Assembly (NCBI RefSeq): GCF_000685095.1 | Contig: NZ_BAYE01000003.1 | Location: 62,001 to 126,000, forward strand | Length of the DNA: 64,000 nucleotides | DNA from: Paraburkholderia caledonica NBRC 102488 | Lineage (GTDB): Bacteria; Pseudomonadota; Gammaproteobacteria; Burkholderiales; Burkholderiaceae | Direction of reading: 5' to 3' | Part shown: one piece after another, positions 51,003-58,914 of the stretch | Numbering within the stretch: the first letter of the stretch is position 1 | How the letters are laid out: every line of letters starts with the position of its first letter | Notes under the pieces: generated by a model | Told to the model about the DNA's origin: nothing | The model's database searches: none | The model's input: the letters and a program-made list of their open reading frames with translations, nothing else | Position numbers and translations under genes: made by a program

Positions 51003-53954
51003 TCACTTACCCGCGGTCGCGTTGGCCATCTCGCGCTGCTTCAGCAGTTCGAGTTGCTCCGCGTTAAAGCGTGAATACTCTTTCTGCCATTGCGACGGCT
51101 GTTCGACCGGCATCACCTGCACCGCCGTGACCTTGTATTCCGGACAGTTGGTCGCCCAGTCCGAGCTATCGGTCGTAATCACATTCGCGCCCGATTCGGG
51201 GAAGTGGAACGTCGTATAGACGACGCCGGGCTGCATCCGCTCGGTGACCTTCGCACGCAGCACGGTCTGTCCCGCGCGCGATTCGATGCCGACCCAGTCG
51301 CCTGTCTTGATGCCCCGTTCTTCCGCGTCGTGCGGATGCAGTTCGAGGCGATCCTCGTCATGCCAGCGCGAGTTCTCCGTGCGGCGCGTTTGCGCACCCA
51401 CGTTGTACTGCGACAGAATGCGCCCGGTGGTGAGGAGCAGCGGAAATTTGCGCGTGACTTTTTCCGGCGACGCGATGAACTTCGTAATCACGAACTTGCC
51501 CTTGCCGCGCACGAACGTATCGATGTGCATGGTCGGCGTGCCGTTGGGCGCCTCTTCGTTGCAAGGCCACTGGATACTGCCGAGTTCGTCGATCTTTTTG
51601 TACGACACACCGTGGAAGGTCGGCGTGAGACGCGCGATTTCGTCCATGATCTCGGACGGATGCGCGTAGTCCATTTCATAGCCGAGTGCGCGTGAAAGCA
51701 GCAGCGTGACTTCCCAGTCGGCGTAGCCCGGCACCGGCGGCATGACCTTGCGCACGCGCGAGATGCGGCGCTCCGCATTCGTGAACGTGCCGTCTTTTTC
51801 AAGGAACGTCGAGCCGGGCAGCAGCACATGCGCATACTTCGCGGTCTCGTTCAGGAAAATGTCCTGTACGACGATGCATTCCATCGACGACAACGCAGCG
51901 GCCACATGGTGCGTGTTCGGGTCCGACTGTACGATGTCTTCGCCCTGGCAATACAGGCCCATGAAGCTGCCGTCGAGTGCTGCTTCGAACATGTTCGGAA
52001 TGCGCAGACCCGGTTCGGTTTGCAGCGTGACATTCCACGCGTCCTCGAACTGCGAGCGCACGATCGTATCGCTGATGTGTCGATACCCCGGCAGCTCGTG
52101 CGGGAACGAGCCCATGTCGCACGAACCTTGCACGTTGTTCTGGCCGCGCAGCGGATTGACGCCGACGCCTTCACGACCGATGTTGCCGGTGGCCATCGCG
52201 AGGTTCGCAATGCCCATCACCATCGTCGAGCCCTGCGCGTGTTCAGTGACGCCGAGGCCGTAGTAGATCGCGGCATTGCCGCCCGTTGCATAGATGCGCG
52301 CGGCTTCGCGCACGTCTTTGGCCGGCACGCCGGTCACGGCTTCCGTTGCTTCAGGCGCATTCTCGGGAAGCGCGACGAAATCGCGCCATTGCTCGAACGC
52401 GCGTCCCTCGCAGCGCTCGGCGATAAATGCTTCGTTCAGCAACCCTTCGGTCACGATGACGTGAGCGAGCGCGTTGACGATGGCGACATTTGTGCCCGGA
52501 CGCAATTGCAGATGATGCGAAGCCCTGACGTGCGGTGTATCGACGATGTCGATGCGGCGCGGATCGACGACGATCAGCTTCGCGCCTTCGCGCACGCGGC
52601 GCTTCAGACGCGAGGCGAACACCGGATGGCCGTCGGTCGGATTCGCGCCGATCACCATGATCACGTCGGCCTTGTCGACGGAGGCGAACGTCTGGGTGCC
52701 CGCCGATTCGCCGAGCGTCGTCTTCAGGCCATAGCCGGTCGGCGAATGGCAGACGCGTGCGCAGGTGTCCACGTTGTTGTTACCGAACGCGGCCCGCACG
52801 AGCTTCTGCACCAGATACGTTTCTTCGTTCGTACAACGCGACGATGTAATGCCGCCGATGGAATCGCGTCCATGCTTCGCCTGGATGCGGCGGAATTCGG
52901 AAGCTGCGTAATTGATCGCTTCTTCCCAGCTGACTTCGCGCCACGGATCGGTGATTTTCGCGCGGATCATCGGCTTGGTGATGCGGTCCTTGTGCGTCGC
53001 ATAGCCCCATGCAAAGCGGCCCTTCACGCACGCGTGGCCTTCATTCGCCTGACCGTTCTTGAACGGCACCATGCGCACGACCTGGTTGCCCTTCATTTCG
53101 GCCTTGAACGAGCAGCCGACGCCGCAATACGCGCAGGTGGTGACGACCGAATGTTCGGCCTGGCCGAGCATGACCACGGTCTTTTCCTGGAGCGTGGCGG
53201 TCGGGCACGCGGAGACGCACGCGCCGCACGACACGCATTCCGATTCCATGAACGGCTGATTTTCGCTGGCCGCCACGCGCGATTCGAAACCGCGCCCCGC
53301 GATGGTCAGCGCGAACGTACCCTGGGTTTCTTCACACGCACGCACGCAGCGATTGCAGACGATGCATTTCGCCGGATCGTACGTGAAGTACGGATTCGAT
53401 TCGTCCTTCTTGTCCTGCAGGTGATTCGCGCCGTCGAAACCGTAGCGCACTTCGCGCAGTCCGGTGACGCCTGCCATGTCCTGCAGTTCGCAGTCGCCGT
53501 TCGCGGGGCAGGTCAGGCAATCGAGCGGGTGATCGGAGATATACAGTTCCATCACGTTGCGGCGCAGCGATTGCAAACGATCGCTCTGCGTGCGCACCTT
53601 CATGCCGGCTTCGACCGGTGTCGTGCACGAGGCCGGATAGCCGCGCTTGCCTTCAATCTCGACGAGACACAGGCGGCACGAGCCGAACGGTTCCAGCGAA
53701 TCGGTCGCGCAGAGCTTCGGCACATTCACGCCGGCTTCGATAGCGGCGCGCATGACCGATGTGCCGGCCGGCACCGTTACCGCCTGGCCGTCGATTTCCA
53801 GCGTCACGTCGATGTCGGCGTGACGCTCGGGCGTGCCGTAGTCGGTGTCGTCGAAGTAGGAGCGCGGGGTGCGCGATTGTGCTTGCGCTTGCGATTTACA
53901 CGCGCAGTTGCCGGAGCCGCAGCCGCCGGCAGGAGTGTTGAGCATGTCTGACAT
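51003..53954 (-). CDS. fdsA: NAD-dependent formate dehydrogenase alpha subunit (Mo/Fe-S)
   Basis: Catalytic subunit of 983 aa oxidising formate to CO2. It begins with an unusual Cys/Gly segment (GGCGSGNCACK), then a [2Fe-2S] ferredoxin-like domain ('LEPFGSCRLCLVEIEGKRGY'), the NuoG-like His/Cys cluster ('CLTCPANGDCELQ'), two [4Fe-4S] clusters ('CIVCNRCVRACEE', 'CVSCGACVSACPT') and the molybdopterin domain with its own cluster ('CAYCGVGCSFKAEM'). The molybdenum ligand is Cys402 in CARVCHSP, so it is a Cys rather than selenocysteine enzyme. The C-terminal dinucleotide-binding domain is complete. Confidence 0.97.
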   Translation of the reverse strand: MSDMLNTPAGGCGSGNCACKSQAQAQSRTPRSYFDDTDYGTPERHADIDVTLEIDGQAVTVPAGTSVMRAAIEAGVNVPKLCATDSLEPFGSCRLCLVEIEGKRGYPASCTTPVEAGMKVRTQSDRLQSLRRNVMELYISDHPLDCLTCPANGDCELQDMAGVTGLREVRYGFDGANHLQDKKDESNPYFTYDPAKCIVCNRCVRACEETQGTFALTIAGRGFESRVAASENQPFMESECVSCGACVSACPTATLQEKTVVMLGQAEHSVVTTCAYCGVGCSFKAEMKGNQVVRMVPFKNGQANEGHACVKGRFAWGYATHKDRITKPMIRAKITDPWREVSWEEAINYAASEFRRIQAKHGRDSIGGITSSRCTNEETYLVQKLVRAAFGNNNVDTCARVCHSPTGYGLKTTLGESAGTQTFASVDKADVIMVIGANPTDGHPVFASRLKRRVREGAKLIVVDPRRIDIVDTPHVRASHHLQLRPGTNVAIVNALAHVIVTEGLLNEAFIAERCEGRAFEQWRDFVALPENAPEATEAVTGVPAKDVREAARIYATGGNAAIYYGLGVTEHAQGSTMVMGIANLAMATGNIGREGVGVNPLRGQNNVQGSCDMGSFPHELPGYRHISDTIVRSQFEDAWNVTLQTEPGLRIPNMFEAALDGSFMGLYCQGEDIVQSDPNTHHVAAALSSMECIVVQDIFLNETAKYAHVLLPGSTFLEKDGTFTNAERRISRVRKVMPPVPGYADWEVTLLLSRALGYEMDYAHPSEIMDEIARLTPTFHGVSYKKIDELGSIQWPCNEEAPNGTPTMHIDTFVRGKGKFVITKFIASPEKVTRKFPLLLTTGRILSQYNVGAQTRRTENSRWHDEDRLELHPHDAEERGIKTGDWVGIESRAGQTVLRAKVTERMQPGVVYTTFHFPESGANVITTDSSDWATNCPEYKVTAVQVMPVEQPSQWQKEYSRFNAEQLELLKQREMANATAGK

Positions 53955-53969
53955 GGTTGGGCTCCTCGT

Positions 53970-55535
53970 TCAGGCCGCGGCTTTCGGTGCGTCGGCGCGA
54001 GCGTCGGCGAGACCGAAGTCTTCAGGAAAATGGTCGAGTGCGGACAGCACGGGGTAAGGTGTCATGCCGCCCATCGCGCACAGTGAGCCGGACACCATCG
54101 TGTCGCAAAGATCGCGCAGCAACTGCACTTGCCGCGTGGACGTGTCGCCGTTACGGATTCGTGCGATCACTTCGACGCCGCGTGTGGAACCGATGCGGCA
54201 CGGCGTGCACTTGCCGCAGGATTCGAGCGCGCAGAAGTGCATCGCGTACTGCGCGAGTTCGGCCAGATTCGACGTGTCGTCGTGTACGACGAGACCGCCG
54301 TGGCCGACCACGGCGCCGACCGCCGCATACGCTTCGTAATCCATCGGAATGTCCCACTGGCTTTCCGGCAGATAGGTGCCGAGCGGGCCGCCAACCTGCA
54401 CGGCGCGCGCGGGCCGGCCGCTTGCCGTGCCGCCGCCGTAGTCGTGGATCAGTTCGCGCAGCGTCACGCCGAATGCAAGTTCCACGAGGCCGCCTTGCTT
54501 GACGTTGCCTGCCAGCTGGAACGGCAGCGTGCCGCGCGAACGGCCCATGCCGAAGTCTTTGTAGAACGCCGCGCCGCGCGCGAAGATGATCGGCACCGTA
54601 GCGAGCGTGATGACGTTGTTGATCACCGTCGGCTGGCCGTACAGACCGACCAGCGCCGGCACCGGCGGCTTCGCGCGGACGACGCCGCGCTTGCCTTCGA
54701 GCGATTCGAGCAGTGCGGTTTCTTCGCCGCAGACATACGAGCCGGCGCCCTTTGCGACAAACAACTCGAACCGATGCGCGGAGCCGAGCACGCTGTCGCC
54801 GAGCCAGCCGGCGGCGCGCGCTCTTGCGATTGCGGCTTCGAGCGTCGCGATCGAATGCGGATATTCGCTGCGCACGTAGATATAGCCGGCCGTTGCGCCG
54901 GTCACTACGCCCGCGATGATCATGCCTTCTATCAGCACATACGGGTCGCTCTCCATCACGAGGCGGTCGGAGAACGTGCCGGAGTCGCCTTCGTCCGCAT
55001 TACAGACGATGTACTTCTGCGCGGCTTTCGCCGCGCGCACCGTGCGCCATTTGATGCCGGCGGGGAACGCCGCGCCGCCGCGTCCGCGCAAGCCCGATTC
55101 GATCAGCGCTTCGCATGCGGCGTCGCCGTCGGTTTGCAACGCCTCGCGCAAGCCTTCGAGACCGCCGTGCGCGACGTAATCGTCGGTGGAAAGCGGGTCG
55201 GTGATGCCGATGCGCGCGAACGTCAGACGCTGTTGCTTCTTCAGATAGGGAATCTCGTCCACCACGCCGACGCGGCGAGCATGCTCGCCCCCGTCGATGA
55301 AGCCTGCGTCGAAGAGCGCGCCTACGTCACTTTCCTCGACGTTCGCATAACCGACGCGGCCTTCGGCCGTTTGCACTTCGACGAGCGGTTCGAGCCACAG
55401 CAAGCCGCGCGAGCCGTTGCGAATCAGCTCTATCGCGATGCCGCGGCGCGCGGCCTCGGCTTTGATCGCGTCGGCCAGCGCATCGGCGCCGAGTGCGAGC
55501 GCCGACGAATCGCGGGGAACATAGATGCGCGTCAT
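53970..55535 (-). CDS. fdsB: Formate dehydrogenase beta subunit (FMN/NAD, NuoF-like)
   Basis: Diaphorase subunit of 521 aa. The N-terminal about 110 residues are thioredoxin-like (NuoE-C-like); then the NuoF module: 'LRGRGGAAFPAGIKW' (FMN/NADH), 'CNADEGDSGTFSDR', 'GAGSYVCGEETALLESLEG' and the [4Fe-4S] 'ESCGKCTPCRIG'. It passes electrons from the alpha subunit to NAD+. The ATG at 55535 overlaps the fdsG stop (ATGA). Confidence 0.96.
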   Translation of the reverse strand: MTRIYVPRDSSALALGADALADAIKAEAARRGIAIELIRNGSRGLLWLEPLVEVQTAEGRVGYANVEESDVGALFDAGFIDGGEHARRVGVVDEIPYLKKQQRLTFARIGITDPLSTDDYVAHGGLEGLREALQTDGDAACEALIESGLRGRGGAAFPAGIKWRTVRAAKAAQKYIVCNADEGDSGTFSDRLVMESDPYVLIEGMIIAGVVTGATAGYIYVRSEYPHSIATLEAAIARARAAGWLGDSVLGSAHRFELFVAKGAGSYVCGEETALLESLEGKRGVVRAKPPVPALVGLYGQPTVINNVITLATVPIIFARGAAFYKDFGMGRSRGTLPFQLAGNVKQGGLVELAFGVTLRELIHDYGGGTASGRPARAVQVGGPLGTYLPESQWDIPMDYEAYAAVGAVVGHGGLVVHDDTSNLAELAQYAMHFCALESCGKCTPCRIGSTRGVEVIARIRNGDTSTRQVQLLRDLCDTMVSGSLCAMGGMTPYPVLSALDHFPEDFGLADARADAPKAAA

Positions 55536-56017
55536 GCCGTCACCTCCACGCGTTTGCTGGCGGCCGCGAAAATGGCGTCGAATTTCTGCGGCGTAACCTT
55601 GGCATGGAGCGTGCCGTTCACCATCATCGCCGGCGACAGCGCGCATTGGCCAAGGCAGTACACCGACTCGAGTTCCACCGCGTCGCCGGTTTCATGCCCG
55701 GCATCGAAGCGGCAGCCCGTATGCGCCTCGATGTGCTGCGCGAGCGCCTCGGTGCCCATGCTGCGGCAGGCTTCCGCGCGGCATAGTTGCACCGTGACGG
55801 GCGCCGCCGGACTCGTGCGGAAATGGTGGTAGTAGGTGATGACGCCGTGCACTTCCGCGCGCGAGAGGTTCATCACGCGAGCGAGCGATGGAACCGTGGC
55901 GGGCGGCACGTAGCCGAGTTCGTCCTGAATCGCGTGCAGCACCGCTAGCAGCGACTTGCCAGGCAGCGCGTGACGCTCTACGAGCTGTTCCGGCGCGAAG
56001 GCGATGAGATCGTCCAA
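55532..56017 (-). CDS. fdsG: Formate dehydrogenase gamma subunit (NuoE-like [2Fe-2S])
   Basis: Subunit of 161 aa with the thioredoxin-like [2Fe-2S] ligands Cys79, Cys84, Cys121 and Cys125 (QLCRAEACRS, VYCLGQCALS). First gene of fdsGBAD. No in-frame ATG precedes the conserved N-terminus MDDLIAF; the start appears to be a TTG at 56017 with GGAGGA 8 bases upstream, a strong ribosome site compensating for the weak codon. Confidence 0.93.
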   Translation of the reverse strand: MDDLIAFAPEQLVERHALPGKSLLAVLHAIQDELGYVPPATVPSLARVMNLSRAEVHGVITYYHHFRTSPAAPVTVQLCRAEACRSMGTEALAQHIEAHTGCRFDAGHETGDAVELESVYCLGQCALSPAMMVNGTLHAKVTPQKFDAIFAAASKRVEVTA

Positions 56018-56151
56018 ATGGGGGCTCCTCCAAAGTCATATATGCACTTGTTATTCATAATGTGTGCACTTATGCTTCGTTTATTCGATATGGGATAGCC
56101 GAACGATAGGCGGGCGAAACGGCCTATGCAATAGGAGAAACCTGTACATAT
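56018..56151. promoter_or_regulatory. Divergent fds/regulator control region with paired sites
   Basis: AT-rich 134-bp region between fdsG and the divergent regulator. TGCACTT occurs at 56043-56049 and 56065-56071, 22 bases apart (two helical turns). CATAA-n9-TTATG (56056-56074) is an inverted repeat overlapping the second copy. These are good candidates for the regulator's binding sites. Confidence 0.5.
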
Positions 56152-57231
56152 ATGATCAGAATCGAGTGCCACGCGCAACTGGTGTTGAAGGGTCCGGACG
56201 GTCGGGAGGCAAGCCTGTCGGACGTCGTGCCGTTGCTCGCTCTCGTGAACGAGTCGGGCAGCATTGCGCAGGCGGCGACGCTTAAGGGTTTGTCCTACCG
56301 TCATGCGTGGGGATTGTTGCGCGGAATCGAGGAGCGTCTGGGCGGTCCGCTGATCGCGAAGGAGCGCGGCCGAGGTTCCGTGCTTTCGGAGCTCGGTCAC
56401 GCGGTGCTGCGTGCGCAGCGTTTATGCGGCGAGCGGCTCGACGGCAATATGCAGGCGCTGGCGAGCGAGGTGGCAAGCGATCTGAATCGGTGGCTCGCGC
56501 CGCGCGTCGATCACGTGCGCATTCATGCATCGCATGGCTATGCCGTGGCGGCGCTCGTGACCGCGCTGGTTGCGAACGAGTTGCCCGTCGAAATCAAATA
56601 CCGCGACGGTGCGGACGCCGTGAGTGCGCTCGCGCGCGGCGAATGCGAACTGGCCGGCTTCCACTTGCCGCTCGGCGAGTTTCGCGAGGCTTGCGCCGAT
56701 ACGTACCGGCGCTGGCTCGATCCGCAACGCCATGTGCTCGTGCATCTGACGCGGCGCAAGCAGGGGCTTTTTCTCGGCAAGGGCAACCCGAAGACCATCG
56801 GCGGCCTGAGCGACCTCGCACGCGACGACATCCGCTTCGTCAATCGCCAACATGGCTCCGGCACGCGCATGCTGCTCGATCTGGCGCTGACGAAGCTCGG
56901 GATCGACCCGGATCGCGTGAATGGCTATGCGTCGGCCGAGCTTACGCATTCGGCGATCGCCGCATTCGTTGCTAGCGGCATGGCCGACGTGGGCTTTGGC
57001 GTAGAACCGGCGGCGCATCATTTTGGGCTCGACTTCATTCCTGCCGTCGACGAAGACTATTACTTCGCATGCGACCGCGCGCGGCTCGAGCGCGAGCCGC
57101 TGTCCACGGTGATCGAACTGTTGCGCGGCAGCGCGTTTCATGAAAGCGTCGATCAGCTGCAAGGCTACGATCCGCGCGAGTGCGGCAAACTCGTGGACCT
57201 CGAAGCAGGATTGAGCGGAGCAGGCGCGTAA
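56152..57231 (+). CDS. HTH regulator with PBP-like sensor domain, probable fds regulator
   Basis: Regulator of 359 aa. Residues about 20-85 are a ModE/LysR-like winged helix ('LLALVNESGSIAQAATLKGL', 'SYRHAWGLLRGIEERLGGPL'). Residues about 115-345 are a substrate-binding-protein-like domain (PBP_like, as in proteins next to molybdoenzymes): 'VALARGECELAGFHLPLG'-like segments, 'RFVNRQHGSGTRMLLDLAL', 'VASGMADVGFGVEPAA'. It is divergent from fdsGBAD, so it probably controls formate oxidation in response to formate or molybdate; ligand inferred. Confidence 0.87.
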   Translation: MIRIECHAQLVLKGPDGREASLSDVVPLLALVNESGSIAQAATLKGLSYRHAWGLLRGIEERLGGPLIAKERGRGSVLSELGHAVLRAQRLCGERLDGNMQALASEVASDLNRWLAPRVDHVRIHASHGYAVAALVTALVANELPVEIKYRDGADAVSALARGECELAGFHLPLGEFREACADTYRRWLDPQRHVLVHLTRRKQGLFLGKGNPKTIGGLSDLARDDIRFVNRQHGSGTRMLLDLALTKLGIDPDRVNGYASAELTHSAIAAFVASGMADVGFGVEPAAHHFGLDFIPAVDEDYYFACDRARLEREPLSTVIELLRGSAFHESVDQLQGYDPRECGKLVDLEAGLSGAGA

Positions 57232-57341
57232 GCGGCTGTAAACATCGTGGCGCGTTCGACGCTGCGTATGGCTTTCGTTTGGGATACTCTCTAAGCTTCC
57301 GCTTTTGCCCAACCGCGCGCCAGGCCGCGCTACGAATCGAT

Positions 57342-57611
57342 ATGAAAGCTCTTGTACATGCATGCGCCGCCGCAGCGTCGGCCGGTTTGCTCCTCGTGAC
57401 CATTCCTCCGGTCGCTTTCGCGCAGAATTCGCCAGGCGTGCCGGGCGGCATTCTGCAGGAGCAGTTCCGGCTCGCTGAACATCCGCAAATGCCGTTCGCG
57501 GCTTCCGCGCCGTCGGACAAATATCAGTCGGACAAGAAATCGGCCATGCGCAAGCGCGGCGACCTGGGCGACCCGAATGGCTGCAACCTGCGCTGTCCGA
57601 AAGACGAGTAG
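57342..57611 (+). CDS. Small secreted protein of unknown function
   Basis: Predicted exported protein of 89 aa: signal peptide (residues about 1-27, cut after AFA in PVAFAQ) and a 62-residue polar mature part with many charged residues and a C-terminal 'NGCNLRCPKDE' holding its only two mature cysteines, which could form one disulfide. A terminator follows 30 bases after the stop. No recognised family. Confidence 0.65.
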   Translation: MKALVHACAAAASAGLLLVTIPPVAFAQNSPGVPGGILQEQFRLAEHPQMPFAASAPSDKYQSDKKSAMRKRGDLGDPNGCNLRCPKDE

Positions 57612-57638
57612 GCTGCTGTTCAGTGCATTTTTGCTAGT

Positions 57639-57670
57639 TGAAACGCCGGCGCTTTGCCGGCGTTTTTCGT
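57639..57670 (+). terminator. Rho-independent terminator after the small secreted protein
   Basis: AACGCCGGCG and CGCCGGCGTT-type arms pair around CTTTG (57640-57666), followed by TTTTT. The convergent gene at 57693 may share it. Confidence 0.85.
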
Positions 57671-57692
57671 TGGTTGTGCGCCTGAGCGCCGG

Positions 57693-58052
57693 TTACGGCT
57701 TTGCTGTGTGCCAGACGTCCTTGAAGCCGTCTCCTTTTGCGTCCCCCGCCTGCTTGTCCGCCGCATAGCGATAAAGCGGATGACCTTTGTACGCCCATTG
57801 CTGCTTGCCGTCCGCCGACGGAATCAGTGTCCAGTCCCCGGACGGTTTGTCGGAGGGGCTCGCCACGGCAGCCGGCCAATAGCTCATGCAGCCGCCCGTG
57901 CAGGCGCTGACGCCCGGCGTCGTGTCCTTGTCGAAGGTGTACAGCGTCATGCCGTCGGCGGTAACGAAGCGGCCGTCGACAACCTTCGGGGGTTCGGCAA
58001 AAGCGGCCTGTTGCAGCGCCAGCAAGGCGAGGCAGAAGAGGGTTTTGCGCAT
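57693..58052 (-). CDS. COG4315/PF03640-family secreted protein
   Basis: Periplasmic protein of 119 aa with a signal peptide cut after AAFA. The repeat family of unknown function is recognised by 'VTADGMTLYTFDKDT', 'SACTGGCMSYWPAAVA' and 'QWAYKGHPLYRYAADKQAGD...KDVWH'. The Cys pair (C-x3-C) is typical. AGGAG lies 9 bases before the ATG. Members are envelope proteins with no set function. Confidence 0.88.
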   Translation of the reverse strand: MRKTLFCLALLALQQAAFAEPPKVVDGRFVTADGMTLYTFDKDTTPGVSACTGGCMSYWPAAVASPSDKPSGDWTLIPSADGKQQWAYKGHPLYRYAADKQAGDAKGDGFKDVWHTAKP

Positions 58053-58710
58053 GATGTCGGCTCCTGTTGTTTGTGATCGTGTGAGTTGTTAGCGCGCAAG
58101 GCGGCTCGCGTCCGCGCGTGAGGTATCAACGAACGAGCCGGTGGGTTTATTCCACGTTTGCCGGATGTGTTCGCTATTCACTTGCGGCCCGATGCTCATG
58201 CGCGTCGCCATCTCGTTCGCGGTGCGCTTGCGCTCGCACTGTCACAGTAGGCGACGGATTCGGGTTTAGCAACGCGTCGTGATATTGCAAGGCGTGGATT
58301 TATCGCGGCTTCCTCGAATTGATTTAATTCCCATTTCGACGTAGGAATGTTTCGTGTGGGATCGATGAACTGGCCGGGTGACTGTTTGCATGAACACTCG
58401 GTCCTTAATGAAGAATGATTAATTAGCATTTTTAAAACGTGCGCTTGTGCCACGCCGGGAAATCGAGCCGACTGGTCGATCCGACTGCCACCGCCGTTAT
58501 AGCGCGAGCAGGCTCGCCATGTGCGCAGCCGCGCAACGTAATCCGGAATATTCACGGGTTAAAGAGAGAAAATTCCGAAGAATAAAGATAAATGAAAAAT
58601 TGCGTCAAGATGCCGTTTTTAAAACATTCCCGGTGCTAGACTCTGCGCCGCTCTATAAGTGAAAGATTACTTGCGAGCTAATTATATTCAGTTAACTTAG
58701 GTAAGCAAAA
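58053..58710. other. AT-rich intergenic region upstream of the peptide-export locus
   Basis: About 660 bases without a convincing gene. G+C falls sharply between about 58300 and 58710 compared with the rest of the window. A candidate extended -10 element, TGCTAGACT, is at 58634-58642, which would leave an untranslated leader of about 60 bases before the peptide gene; no matching -35 box is seen. The peptide's ribosome site is weak (AGGTAAG, 58700-58706). The low G+C suggests either a strong regulated promoter or acquired DNA. Confidence 0.45.
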
Positions 58711-58854
58711 ATGCAAAAGATCAACCGTAATGAACTAGCCAAATCCGCTGTTGCCGGCGGTTGCTGCAAGAGCAGCACCGCAAAAACGACGCAGACCACG
58801 CAGACCACGCAGACGACGCTGAACAGCGCTGCTCCGGTCAAGTCGCGCGCCTAA
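58711..58854 (+). CDS. Double-glycine precursor peptide with Cys-Cys / Thr-Thr-Gln core (candidate RiPP or bacteriocin)
   Basis: A 47-residue peptide gene at the head of a type I export operon. Leader: residues 1-17, MQKINRNELAKSAVAGG, ending in a double glycine with Val at -4, as in peptides cut by C39-peptidase exporters. Glu-Leu sits at -10/-9 instead of the canonical -8/-7, so the leader deviates by two residues. Predicted mature core: 30 residues starting Cys-Cys-Lys, then a Ser/Thr-rich part with (TTQ)3TT, no aromatic or acidic residue, and a basic end (APVKSRA). No hydrophobic stretch suits a pore former. Support comes from start context, leader and context: a strong hairpin, an acyltransferase-like gene and a complete exporter follow. 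Confidence 0.7.
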   Translation: MQKINRNELAKSAVAGGCCKSSTAKTTQTTQTTQTTLNSAAPVKSRA

Positions 58855-58863
58855 CGTTCGACC

Positions 58864-58898
58864 GTGCCGGGACCGCGCCGCTGGCGCGGTCCCGGCAC
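58864..58898 (+). terminator. Perfect 16-bp hairpin after the peptide gene (attenuator or processing signal)
   Basis: GTGCCGGGACCGCGCC (58864-58879) and its exact complement GGCGCGGTCCCGGCAC (58883-58898) pair around a 3-base loop, nine bases after the peptide stop. There is no U-run, so it is not a standard terminator. In peptide operons such stems limit read-through or protect the short 5' mRNA, giving much peptide and little exporter. Confidence 0.7.
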
Positions 58899-58914
58899 AC
58901 GAACGAACGCCAAC

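Noticed and set aside
51828..55832. Two very long plus-strand frames (707 and 567 codons)
   Set aside because: They mirror fdsA and fdsB; high G+C at codon position 3 creates long open antisense frames. No domains visible.
58196..58662. Short frames on both strands in the AT-rich region before the peptide gene
   Set aside because: No ribosome sites, no leader or membrane features, and they overlap the likely promoter.
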